Made by a program: the position numbers and the translations under genes. This document shows, piece by piece, positions 8,891-19,400 of a stretch of 64,000 nt of DNA. The DNA comes from Phoma sp. XZ068. Taxonomy: Eukaryota > Ascomycota > Dothideomycetes > Pleosporales > Didymellaceae. Location: assembly GCA_004835665.1 (NCBI GenBank), contig RBKR01000008.1, positions 1 to 64,000 of the forward strand. Direction: 5' to 3'. How positions within the stretch are numbered: position 1 is the stretch's first letter; every line of letters begins with the position of its first letter. The notes under the pieces were generated by a model, which was not told the DNA's origin, ran no database searches, and saw only the letters and a list, made by a program, of their open reading frames with translations.

Positions 8891-10684
8891 ATGTCACCAT
8901 CTAATCTACCCTGGATCTCCGCGTTGGAAGATGCCGCCGAGCAATTCGATGGCGGGCCCCGGAGCTTCCCGCTAGCCAGCGAGTCGAGCTTTGCCCACAG
9001 GCTCGCATACGACCCGCCGAACCTGGACTACCGAAAGCTGTTTTGGAACAAGGCCACTGTCTCGGACTCGCAGCGTGATGCTCTATTGCGCCCGCACAGC
9101 GCAGGCTGGCTGATTCCGGCCGAGACGAGTGTCTGCAAGCCTGTCTTTGTCGCCCACTCCGCGCTGTCGGCGATATGGCTGTTGAAGGAGACGCTCGACG
9201 AGGACGCGCTGCCTGCTGATGCTTGGGCCCGGCTGGTCTCTGCAGCGCAGGATCTTGCCAGCAGCCCGAGCGACGGCTTCCAGAAGGAACCCCCTTCAGC
9301 GCAGCGGCCCCGCGATTCCCCACCACCGTCGACAAAGCGTGCTGCTGCATCCAGCTCAGCGCGGCCGTTGAAGCGCCTCCGACAAGCCACCGAGCCTCCC
9401 AGCCCTGCGACGCCGCTGGAAGCAGAGGACGAAGCGGAGGAACCTGAGCAGCTTGCGCCGCCCTGCGAACCCGAGGCGGCCGAGGACCCCAAAGAGCCCG
9501 TCCATGGACAGGTTGGACAGGAGGAACCCGCCCAGATCACAAGCGTCTCTAACAAAAACCGCCGTGCTGAGCGGGAGCGCGCCAGGAAGCTGGAGCTCAT
9601 ACGAGCGCAGAAGAAACAGGACCTTGGGTTGGTACCGCCGCCCGACTCAGCGTCTCGCAGGGAACACGGTGCCTATGCCTCCATCTCGCGGCAGGATGAG
9701 CCGTTCATCTCTTGGATCCTCAAGCAGCCGGTCGATGATGGCGACAACCTGTACAGCAGTGCCCCAGCGCCTTACCTGACAGCTTCTGGCATGCTCGACA
9801 AGGCCCGCTCCATCGGCAATAATACCTCCCAGGCCTCTGCGGCTGCCTTTCTGCGGAGCTGGCGCACACAAGGTTCACCCTTTGCGCAGGAGTCCGTGGA
9901 GGATCGCCCGCCCGCTTCCTCGCGCACCCGCTGGTCGCTGTCGCAGAAGAGCAGTGCCTCGACGGTGCCGAAGAGCGCGCTCGCCTCCGCCTGGAGCCTG
10001 TGCGATCGCTACGAGCAGGAGCTGGATATCATCCATATCAAGTACCGCTGGGCCATGGCTTTCCTCGGCAAGGCGTACACCGAGAGGATGGACCAGATCA
10101 AGGAGCAAGACGTCGCCCGCAGCAGGGATGCCAAGAACCGAGGCGGCAGGGGCAAAGTCAGCTCCGAGGCCATGGACGCCCTGCTGCTGTCCGTCACCGC
10201 TACGTCGGGGCGTCAGCAGCGTCAGCGATTCAAGAAGCGGCTGCACCAAGCGCTCCGCTGGTACGAAGCAGCCAAGCAGCTTGGCTGGGGTATGCTCTGC
10301 CTGATGCCGCACGACATCATCTCCAACTCGTGGGTCGAGAACGATCTCCGCATCCCCTTCTGGCACATCTGGCTCACGTTGGTTGCGAAGGCGAATCCGG
10401 TGGCCCACAAAGCAAGCATGGCCTTGGACGCCTGGCTAGGCTCAGAAGGCATCTCTGGCGGATCCATCAGCGAGAAGGCAACGCTGTCGATCGAGGCAAA
10501 CACGCCGACATCAGCGACGCAAGTGGAGGAGATTGAAGACAGCGAGCTGGAAGACGGCGAAGATGGTGACAACCACAGCGTCAAGCCTGCGCCCTCCCAA
10601 AGGACTACAAACAGCCCTGCGGCCGCCCGTGCAATGCGCCAGCTTACCTTGATCGAGCTCTGTAAGCCTTTTGCAGGCACATAG
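8891..10684 (+). CDS. Unrecognised 597-aa protein paired with the telomeric helicase
   Basis: A single-exon open frame with an ATG in the context CAGTTATGT and GC-rich codon use like the helicase. I do not recognise the family. The N-terminal ~110 residues look globular (aromatics, WLIP, WLLKE). Residues ~120-205 are low complexity, rich in Ser/Pro/Ala then Glu/Pro. A basic, charged helix follows (NRRAERERARKLELIRAQKK, possible coiled coil or nuclear localisation/DNA contact). A second globular region (~350-530) contains many Trp residues (FLRSW, RWSL, AWSL, WAMAFL, LRWYEAAKQLGWGM, FWHIWLTL). The tail is acidic (EEIEDSELEDGEDGD). No zinc finger or catalytic motif is evident. Divergent pairing with the helicase and escape from RIP suggest the two travel as one subtelomeric module; that is inference. 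Confidence 0.75.
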   Translation: MSPSNLPWISALEDAAEQFDGGPRSFPLASESSFAHRLAYDPPNLDYRKLFWNKATVSDSQRDALLRPHSAGWLIPAETSVCKPVFVAHSALSAIWLLKETLDEDALPADAWARLVSAAQDLASSPSDGFQKEPPSAQRPRDSPPPSTKRAAASSSARPLKRLRQATEPPSPATPLEAEDEAEEPEQLAPPCEPEAAEDPKEPVHGQVGQEEPAQITSVSNKNRRAERERARKLELIRAQKKQDLGLVPPPDSASRREHGAYASISRQDEPFISWILKQPVDDGDNLYSSAPAPYLTASGMLDKARSIGNNTSQASAAAFLRSWRTQGSPFAQESVEDRPPASSRTRWSLSQKSSASTVPKSALASAWSLCDRYEQELDIIHIKYRWAMAFLGKAYTERMDQIKEQDVARSRDAKNRGGRGKVSSEAMDALLLSVTATSGRQQRQRFKKRLHQALRWYEAAKQLGWGMLCLMPHDIISNSWVENDLRIPFWHIWLTLVAKANPVAHKASMALDAWLGSEGISGGSISEKATLSIEANTPTSATQVEEIEDSELEDGEDGDNHSVKPAPSQRTTNSPAAARAMRQLTLIELCKPFAGT

Positions 10685-11060
10685 TGTGCTGTAATCAATT
10701 GCTCTGTGCTGTGCATTTAGTGTGTTACTTTCTTGCGTTGGTGTTTACAGTGTTGATGTTCTGCTGTGTTGATGCAGTTGTTGTCCGCGCGCTAGCGCAA
10801 CCCTAACCACAACATTAAACCCTACCCCCATGATTTACAAAGCCGATTTCGCTACAACTTGCACAGGTAATGCGGGTTATTGTCGCAAAACATATGTCCA
10901 AGTTTGAAGCAGATCCAATCTGTTGTTGCAGAACGACCGTAGTTGGGAGAAAAACCAACCGTACCCATGATAAGATATCCGCGGCAAATCTGTAGCCCTG
11001 GTCCCTAACAAATCCGTACCCCTAAATCAACCATTGGAATGGTTGGCCTACCCATCTGGG
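10685..11060. other. Transition from helicase module to AT-rich repeat DNA
   Basis: No gene. GC content falls across this stretch. A telomere-like run (CGCAACCCTAACCACAACATTAAACCCTACCCC-type, split boxes at about 10797-10830) sits at the junction. It resembles an internal telomere remnant marking the inner edge of the subtelomeric module. From about 11060 the sequence is fully RIP-like. Confidence 0.6.
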
Positions 11061-14000
11061 TTAGAAGATTAAGGAAGAATAATAGTATATACTTATCCTC
11101 TAATATAGTAGCTTAGGAGCTAGCCTTTCTACTTTTATAGTTAATTATATACTACCTCTATAGTATATTAATAGCCTAGCTGCTATTAAAAGATATACTC
11201 TTAGTAGTTATAATAAACTCTTGCACTGTTGCGTTGTTAGTTACTACTTATATTTATATATATATATAGTATACTACATACTAATATATATTTAAATTTA
11301 TAGTCTTCTTTAGAATAATTAATCTTCTATAAGTACTAGTCTACTACTACTATTACCTATTTCTTGTCCCTAAAGCTACCCTTGCTATAGTTATCTCTAA
11401 GTTTTCTAGGCAATATATTACTATAGAGTTTATCTTTATCTCTAGAACTATTATTATTACTATTAGTACTTTATTATATATCTGTTAGCTATATTATAAT
11501 AATAGCTAGCAGTAAACTTAGCTATAGATCTATATATTAGGGTAGACTTAGGTTTAAAAGCTCCTTATTAAATATATTAAAATCTATTATAAGACCTATA
11601 GAGACAGCATATTCTTATAGCAGGAATAGGTAAAGTAATTACTAATAGGATCTAGTAGTAGGATTATATAGTAGCTGCTTGCCCCTAAAGGCAAGCTATA
11701 GGGCAAATTACCCTTAAGAGCACTAAATATATAATATAATCTCTATTCTTTATTTTTACTAGTGCTAATAATATTTAGCTACTATAGTAGGTACTAGGTA
11801 CTAATATTAGACCTTCTGCAGCAGGTTTAGAGTTTATAAATCCTTATTATTTTCTATATCTTGCTAATGCTCTCTACCTCTAATATTCTCCTAAGCTAGT
11901 TATAGCATATAAAGAAAGAGATATAGATAAAGATCTATACTAATAAGAGTCTGCAGCAAGAGAACACTATTATAGCTAAGCTGTCTGCTAGCTAATTATA
12001 CTTTTATAATAGTGTTGTTTTTAAAGATTGTTTAGCCTATCTAAAGAAAAGTTAATTAGCACTAGGTTCTATATTTCTATCTATAGTAAAGCCTCTGCAC
12101 CTAATACTACTATTAATCTAGAATTTAGTGCCTAGGCAATAGTTAGCTTCTAGATAGATTTGTATATACTTAATCTATTATAAGCCTAGAGGAAGGGCCT
12201 ATAGATCTATACTACTGCTAATAGCTACCCTTAAGATAAGGTATTACTATATAATACTTAAGAGAATTATTTACTCTCTATACACTGCTTATCTACTAAG
12301 TTAATAGTAGATAGTTGTCTGTCTCTACTGTAATAATCTAACTTGTCTATATATTAGTTAGATATCTATTAAGTAATTACTAGCTATATTAACTTAAGCA
12401 GCTATTTAGCTATAATTGCTAACTAAAGTGCTAGATTGTTTATAACTTCTAGGATTCTATAGATAAGATTACGTGTAGTTTAAGTAATAGTAGGTAGACT
12501 AATCTTATAAGCCTTCTCTAGAATAGGACTAGTAATATACTTATACTATAGAGACAGCCCTGTATAGATTATAATAATAGATAGCACTTTTCTCTATACC
12601 TTATACTTAAACTATATACTATAGGCTTTATTATCTCTACTTAGATACTTATAAAGATAGCACTCTAGCGTAGTGCTAGTAAAGTCTTTTATATTCTTAT
12701 ATATATAATTAAGAACTGCCTGCTAGAGGACTTAAGACTTCTTATTAGCCTTATTACTATACTTTACTTGCAGTATAGGGACTAGGTCCTTTTATAGTAT
12801 AGGCTTATTATTATTACAGTCTAAGACCTTTATAGGCTTAGTATTTATCTATAAAGTAATATAAGATATTATAATACTTATTAGTTTTTCTTCTTGCTTT
12901 ATAGTTCTTAAAAGCGCCTAGATATTAATAAACTAGTATTCTAGTTCTAAAAGAATTGTTTAATACAAACTAAGGTATACCCTATTGTCTGTATCTAGAA
13001 AGAAGTCTTACTAATATATATATAAGGAATAAAGGTCTATGTTAGGCTTAAGGCTAGGATAGAATAATCTCTGCACCTTATATATAGTTTATATATATAG
13101 TAGGCTAGCTAGCTTGTTCTAGTTAGCTAGCTAAATATCTAGTCTATACTAGCCTTAGAAATCTAATATAATTTTAGTTACCTTATTTATTATAGAAAAC
13201 TAATACTAGGTTGTTACTTAGTATAGATTATACCTAGATATATATTATACTTATATTATCTATCCTGCAGCTTGCTATCTACTTAAATATAAAGATATTA
13301 AAAGTTACCTGCCTAATTAAGGTGCAGTACTATTAAGTAATTATTAGTCTCTAGCTAAGATTCTTCTATAGTATAGCTAGCTATTAGACTAGAAATTTTA
13401 CTCTGCTACTAAGCCTTAGTTGCTCTAGTATCTCCTGCTTAACTAACCTATTTAAACTTTAAAATAGCTAGCTATTGTTAGATAATAGGGTTGCTAGCTC
13501 TGTCTATATCTAGCTATAGCTATTAGGAAGGATAATATCTTCTTAATTAGTGCAAAGCTAGACGTGCAAGTATATAGAAAGTATATCTATCTTTTAGGTT
13601 AGCTTGCTAGCTTGGCTGCTATATATAGGGGATAAAACCTTTATTATAAATACTATATACCTACTACTATTCCTCTTCTAGTAACTAGTAAAGTTATAGA
13701 TACTCTTTAAAAGCTTTAATATAATAGTAGCTAGTAATAAGCTCTACCTTTGCTTTAATAACAGTTGCCTATTCTTTAAATAATAGCTACTTTAAGTCCC
13801 CTTCTTTAGTGCCCTTAGCTATACTAGTAGTAATCTAAGCCTATTCCTCTTCTTCTAGGTAATCTAGTATCTGCTATACTTGCGCCTTTAAGTAAGTAAT
13901 TTATAATTAGTAGCTTATATCTTACTAAAGAATACCTACCTTATTAAAAATCTAGTATAGGTAATATTTGTGCGCTTTATCTATAGGTCTATTTATACTA

Positions 14001-14606
14001 ATACTCTATTCTAAGGTAAGTGCGTTAATTAGAAATTTAGCTGTTACTAGTAGGTATAGTATAGCTTAGTTATAGATAAAGTCTATCTCTTTAATCTCCT
14101 TAATAGCTATATATTATCTTTTCCCTATTTTTATTAAGATGTTATCTATACTTTTACACTTTATTACAGCTTTAGCTATGTTAGTATTAGAGGATATAGG
14201 AAGAGTAGTGCCTTTAAAGATAATATTTTATTTATTAGAGAAGATATAAGTTACTAAGCTAGTTATAAGTAAGTTAAGAGTTTATAGATCCTAGTATAGT
14301 CCTCTTTACCCCTAGGGGCAAGTAGTACCTAAACTTATTAGCTCTAGCTAGCTGCTTTTTGCCTCTAGAGGTAAGCTGCAGGTAATACCTAGACTTATTA
14401 GTATAGCTGTTCTTTACTTCTAGAGGCAGCTTCTATCTTTGCCCCTAGGGGCAGCTCCTGTCCTTTGCCTCTAGAGGTAACTACTATTTTTGCCCCTAGA
14501 GGCAACCTAACTCTAACCTATTAGTATAGTTTAGAGATATAGTATAGCTATAATAGATAAGTTTATTATATTTTCTACTCTAAATAATACTATATAACTA
14601 ATAACA
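11061..14606. repeat. AT-rich, RIP-like degenerate repeat DNA
   Basis: About 3.5 kb dominated by TA, CTA and TAG words. CA, TG and CG dinucleotides are nearly absent, so remaining C sits mainly before T or C. This is the signature of RIP (CpA to TpA on both strands). No open frame survives. The sequence is presumably decayed transposon DNA, but I could not identify the element type. Confidence 0.85.
14307..14505. repeat. Cluster of six 14-17 bp palindromes, TTTGCCCCTAGGGGCA type
   Basis: Within 200 bp six copies of a perfect or near-perfect palindrome occur: ACCCCTAGGGGC (14308-14319), TGCCTCTAGAGGTA (~14359), ACTTCTAGAGGCA (~14415), TGCCCCTAGGGGCA (14439-14452), TGCCTCTAGAGGTA (~14466) and TGCCCCTAGAGGCA (~14490). 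Differences between copies are mostly C/T or G/A, as RIP would produce. They stand out as GC-rich islands just outside the left end of the pogo element. Confidence 0.8.
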
Positions 14607-14609
14607 CTA

Positions 14610-14674
14610 TAACGTACCTCACGGGCGAGCCGGTCACCCGAGCGAGCCGGTCACTTTTGCCAAGACCACACCAA
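14610..14674. repeat. Left terminal inverted repeat of pogo element
   Basis: 65 bp, perfectly inverted relative to 16411-16475. It contains two direct copies of GCGAGCCGGTCAC (14625-14637 and 14642-14654), 17 bp apart, which are candidate transposase-binding sites. Confidence 0.95.
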
Positions 14675-14740
14675 CACTGCAACTACTTTGCAACACTACA
14701 GTGTACAACTAGAATGTACTGTAGGCTAAAGTGTATTAAA

Positions 14741-16393
14741 CTAATCTACAGTACTTTGCGCATCATTATTGCATGTTCGCGCGTTGTGCCCTGCCTCACC
14801 ACACGTGCCACAGCGTCTTAAAGGCTGAGTGCCAGGTTCAACACGCGCTCTCTTCTTTGCCTTCTTTCCATCGCTGCGAGCGTTAAACTCCTTTAGAGTA
14901 GTTAGCCGCAATCCTTCACTAAACGTTAGTGTCCCTTCACGCTGGATTCGCTTTCTTTTGTGTGATTTACGGCGTGTAGCGGCCTCATTAGCTGCTTCAA
15001 GGTCTGCAACTTGGTTGCGCACCAAAACTAGTGAATGCGCTATCATCTCTGCGCCTTTGGTGAGCTGATTAAGGGCATTAACCATTGAAGTTGGCGAGCT
15101 GTCAGCGTGTCTCTGAATCCTTTCTCGAATCAGCTTCGATTGTGACCCAAATTCTAGGGTGTTGCTTGGTGTTCTAGACTCCCACGTACTCTCATCCACA
15201 GTAGGTAGTGGTGGAGTACACAACCGCACTTCGAGCTTTGATATCACAGCCTCTGGGTCAAGTGGGACCAGGCCAGCACCTCTGAATCCTCCCTGTATGT
15301 TGCTCTTAGTGATTGAGGCGTCAAAAGCTGCTTTAAAGCACGGCAAGAACTCAAGTTTAGTGATGCGAGTAATCTTGCTCCGCATTAGCTGCTCAGCTTG
15401 GCGGCCATATGCCTTCTTCAGAGAGGCAAAACATCCCACATCAAGCGGCTGCAGCAGGTGCGACGAGTGTGGAGGCATACACAGAGTGATAATCTTGTGT
15501 TCCTCACAGTACTGGTGGAAATCAACCGAGTTGTGGCTCTCATGGCCGTCCAGAACAAGCAGCCGATAGCTGCCAACAGTGCGCGCCTTGGTGTGCTCAT
15601 CAAAGTGCTTTAACCACTTAACTCCAAGCTCATTGTTTGTCCAGCCGTTGTTAGAGACATTAAGAACCCAGTTGTTAGGTATACTAGGCTCTTTGTACCA
15701 GGCAGAGAGGTGGTGCTTGCCAGAGAAGATGATAAAGGGTGGGATGGCCCACCCCTTTGCATTGATGCCCTGGATGATACTAGTCCACTCTCGGTCGCCC
15801 TGCTGCACTGTCTTTGGCCTTCCTCGACGCTCAGAGCCTGTGACAACAGCTCCTGTGGATATAACGCCCATCATAAACCCAGACTCATCGAAGTTGTAGG
15901 TGTCGTCATCCAGAATACCATACTTAGCTTTGGTATTCTCTACAAGGCGGAACCAGCCCTGAATCACCCCGGGATCCTCACAGAGGGCTCGCTTGTAGTC
16001 GTACTTCCGATTGAACTTGACTTTCAGCTCTGGCCGACGCTTAACAAAGGTGCTAGCCCAGTTCTTGCCAACAGGGGGCTGGTGGCGCTCAGCAAGGAGA
16101 GAATTAGCCATATCCTCCACATCAGCAAGCCGGGGCGAGTATCCTCGCGCGTCCAGCTTTAATACATGCTGGACAATCACCTCCTCTTCAGTGCTTTTCA
16201 GCTTCATTGAGTTGGGCTTGCAATCGCGTCGTGGGGAGGTTCCAGCAAGTCGATCACTAAGCGTGCTTTGAGAGACTTTGTAGATAGCTGCAGCGCGTCG
16301 CTGAGACAGTGTCGCGTCTTGTTTAATAGCCTGGAGGGCAAGCTGTATATCTGCTTCGTTTAAGGGCCTTGTTGCGTTACTGCGTTGAGACAT
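14741..16393 (-). CDS. Fot1/pogo-type DDD transposase, 550 aa
   Basis: An uninterrupted frame beginning MSQRSNATRPLNEAD. The N-terminus (about 10-120) looks like the psq/CENP-B type helix-turn-helix pair of pogo transposases (AAAIYKVSQSTLSDRL motif). The DDE_1-type catalytic domain carries the acidic residues in YNFDESGF, LVLDGHESH and LQPLDVGCF, the spacing of the DDD triad of this group. The C-terminus ends with a CCHC knuckle CGTCGEAGHNARTC after a Lys/Arg-rich stretch. Length is usual for Fot1-like transposases and no stop or frameshift is present. It would act in the nucleus, cutting and pasting the element at TA sites. Confidence 0.95.
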   Translation of the reverse strand: MSQRSNATRPLNEADIQLALQAIKQDATLSQRRAAAIYKVSQSTLSDRLAGTSPRRDCKPNSMKLKSTEEEVIVQHVLKLDARGYSPRLADVEDMANSLLAERHQPPVGKNWASTFVKRRPELKVKFNRKYDYKRALCEDPGVIQGWFRLVENTKAKYGILDDDTYNFDESGFMMGVISTGAVVTGSERRGRPKTVQQGDREWTSIIQGINAKGWAIPPFIIFSGKHHLSAWYKEPSIPNNWVLNVSNNGWTNNELGVKWLKHFDEHTKARTVGSYRLLVLDGHESHNSVDFHQYCEEHKIITLCMPPHSSHLLQPLDVGCFASLKKAYGRQAEQLMRSKITRITKLEFLPCFKAAFDASITKSNIQGGFRGAGLVPLDPEAVISKLEVRLCTPPLPTVDESTWESRTPSNTLEFGSQSKLIRERIQRHADSSPTSMVNALNQLTKGAEMIAHSLVLVRNQVADLEAANEAATRRKSHKRKRIQREGTLTFSEGLRLTTLKEFNARSDGKKAKKRARVEPGTQPLRRCGTCGEAGHNARTCNNDAQSTVD

Positions 16394-16410
16394 TGCAGGT
16401 AGAGTGAAGT

Positions 16411-16475
16411 TTGGTGTGGTCTTGGCAAAAGTGACCGGCTCGCTCGGGTGACCGGCTCGCCCGTGAGGTACGTTA
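16411..16475. repeat. Right terminal inverted repeat of pogo element
   Basis: 65 bp, the exact inverse complement of 14610-14674, starting 17 bp upstream of the transposase ATG. The transposase promoter must therefore lie within or overlap this repeat. It carries the same duplicated 13-bp word on the opposite strand. Confidence 0.95.
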
Positions 16476-16477
16476 TA

Positions 16478-19400
16478 ATAAATAGTTTAGCTGCTAACTA
16501 TTATAGATATAATAACTAAACTAGAACTAGAGGCCTAGCTAGAAGGATTTTAATATATAAAAGGCTGTTATTAAGATATACTCTAGAGGAAGCTAGCGCC
16601 TAGTAGTAGTAATATCTCTTTTATATAAAGGTTAGCTAACTAGTACTAGATTTTATATAACTTTTCTACCTAGATTTTCTACCTAGACTTATTTTATTTA
16701 TTTACTTTAGTTTATATTTTATTTAGATCTACTTACTTAACTATAATATACTAATTATAATATATAGTTTTTCTTATCTTTTTAATTTTAGCTATATACT
16801 TTATCTGCCTATTTCTTGCCTTAATTTACTACTTTCTTTCTTTCTTTAGTACTTCTTCTTCTCCTTCTTTTAGCACTACTTTTATTAACTAATATATAAT
16901 AATAAAATAATAATATATATACTTGTAATAGTACTAACTATATCTATACCTACTCTTTTTAACTACTATTTAACTTAGAACTTCTAGTTAGACTGCCCCC
17001 CTTTACTTTAGTAAAAGGTTATAGCAGAACTAGCCCTAGTAGGTTATACTCTCTTCTTAGTATATAATAGCTAGTTACTACTAACCTACTATCTTAGCTT
17101 ATACTCTAGCTTTTTTTACTTCTATTTAGTACTTTATAGCTTAGAGTTTAGTATAGAAGGTATATCTTTCTTTAGCTTTTAAATATAGTTATATAGAAGT
17201 AAAGTAGTACTAAACCTAAGAAAATTATACTAGTACCTACTAATATAGTAGAAGTTATCTCTAACCTACTTAGTAAACTCTAGACTTTTATTAAGCTTAT
17301 ATATATAGCTAATACTAGTATAGTTAGAGGAGTAGGTTACCTATAGGTCTATTACTATATTACCTTCCTTTAGGCTATAGTTATACTTAAAGTAGTACTT
17401 CTCTAGTAAGTACTAGTATAATATAGTAATTACTATATATTACTATAGTATAATTATAATAGTAGTGCTAAGTGCTGCTACTAGAATTTTCTTAATTATA
17501 TAACCTAGATATATACTTAGCTAGAATAGCTCTAGTATATAGTTTACCTTCTTAATATAGTGCTTACTAGCTAGCTTCCTCTCTATACTAACTTTCTACT
17601 TCTTTCTCTTTTTATAGATATAAACCTTCTTACTTTTAGTAGCTTTATTAAGGCTAGCTAGCTAAAGGTAGAAGCTAATATTAGGGGCTTACTAAAAAGA
17701 CCTCTTTATTAATATATAAAAATTATCTAGAAAGAGAGTAATTAACTATAGGTAGTATAGTAATAGCTCTCTAACTTTAGCAGGGAGGTAGTAGTAGATA
17801 ATTTTATATATACTACTTATTAAGTAGTTTTTATAGTAAGATATAATAAAGTATAGTATACTATTATCTATAAATATATTATAGATATTACTATAGCTAG
17901 AGTTATACTAGTAAAGAGTAAGTAGCTCTGTCTTATATACTAGTTAGCCCTCTATAATATAAATAAATACTAATAGTTAATTTAGAAAATAATAGGTATT
18001 TTAGATATATTACTAAATAGCTATAAGGTTTTAAGTAAGTAACTTCTAATTAAGGAAGAAGTAGTTCTATAAGCTATAGTTATTATAAATATAATTAAGT
18101 ATATAGTAGTAATAGGTCTCCTCTAGTAGATAGTAGTTATATAGGTTAGTAAAAAAGAAGTAGCTAGTAGTAAAAACTCTAAAATTATTCTTTAGGCTTA
18201 CTAACTTTATAGTAGGTATAAGCTAAGCCTAGGTATCTAGTTCTATATTAAAGAGTAGAAGAAGGTTACTTAGCTACTACTAGGCCTCTATAACTTAGTT
18301 ACTTATAGCTTAGTATAGGCTATTTATAGTAAACTCTAACCCCTTATAAGTAAGCTTCTTACTATTATTTAACTACTTAATCTATTCTACTATAGTAGTA
18401 TTATTTTAAATAACAGCCCTATAGGTATAGAAGTTAAAAATCTAGTTAATTAGTAAGTTACTCCTAAATACTATAAACTAATTTTATATCTATACTACTA
18501 ACTTACTAGAGAACTTAGTATACCTAGTATAGTACTTATATATAGAGTGCTAGAGAACTAATAGCTAGGCTATCTTTACTAATATAGATAGGGATAAAGT
18601 AGCTATAATAGGCTTATTAAAGCTAGTATAGTTCTTATTAATTTTATTAGTAGCTAGAAAACTAATAATAATACTATTTATTATCTTACTTTTAATTTAA
18701 TAGTTAAGTAGAGTAATATAGAGCTTAAGATAGGCTACCTACTCCTCTTATATTATAGTTATAGTAGTAGAGTTACTAGGTAGACTATAGAGTATTATAG
18801 TAGGGCTAAACCTATAAGCCCCTCTTTTTTTTTTCTTAGTATTAGAGTTAGAGAATAGAGAGTAGTAGAGTTAGTATAATAGTAGAGTAAAGGCTTATAA
18901 AGTAAGTAGTATATAGGTAGAAATATCTTCTAGAGAAAAGTTATATTCTAATATATTATCCTTATTAGATAACTAGTTAGTAGTTTAGGCTTATAGAGGT
19001 AGGCTGCTAGAGAGAGCTAAGTACTAGTACTATATATAAGGGTAGAAGGTAATTAAAGAGCTAGAAGGTAGGAGAAGAGAAGATAGAGAAGAGGCTCTAT
19101 ACTTATTAATCTAGCTAGGCTACTAGTAAGAATACTAGCTATAGCTAATAGAAGGTAGTAGGTTAGCTAGAGCCTACTACTAGTAGAGAGTAAGGAGGTA
19201 GTATAGAGCTAGTCTCTTAAGTACTATAGTAAGTTAATATATATAGCTTAGTAGCTAGTACTAGACAGCCTTATACTTTTAGTAGGTACTTTTAACTAGC
19301 TTAGTAAGTAAGGGCGCTTTAAAAGGCTAACTAGCTATAAAGCTATTTACCCTATATAGAGTAAAGATATTAATCTTCTTATCTTCTAGAATAAGCTTAT

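Larger units (their letters stand above)
14610..16475 (-). mobile_element. Intact Fot1/pogo-family DNA transposon, 1866 bp
   Basis: Perfect 65-bp terminal inverted repeats (14610-14674 and 16411-16475) flank one uninterrupted transposase gene. TA lies immediately outside each end (14608-14609 and 16476-16477), the expected TA target-site duplication of Tc1/mariner-pogo elements. Length and organisation fit the Fot1/pogo group. Base composition is normal GC, while both flanks are heavily RIP-mutated, so the element inserted after those flanks had decayed. It looks capable of movement. Confidence 0.95.
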
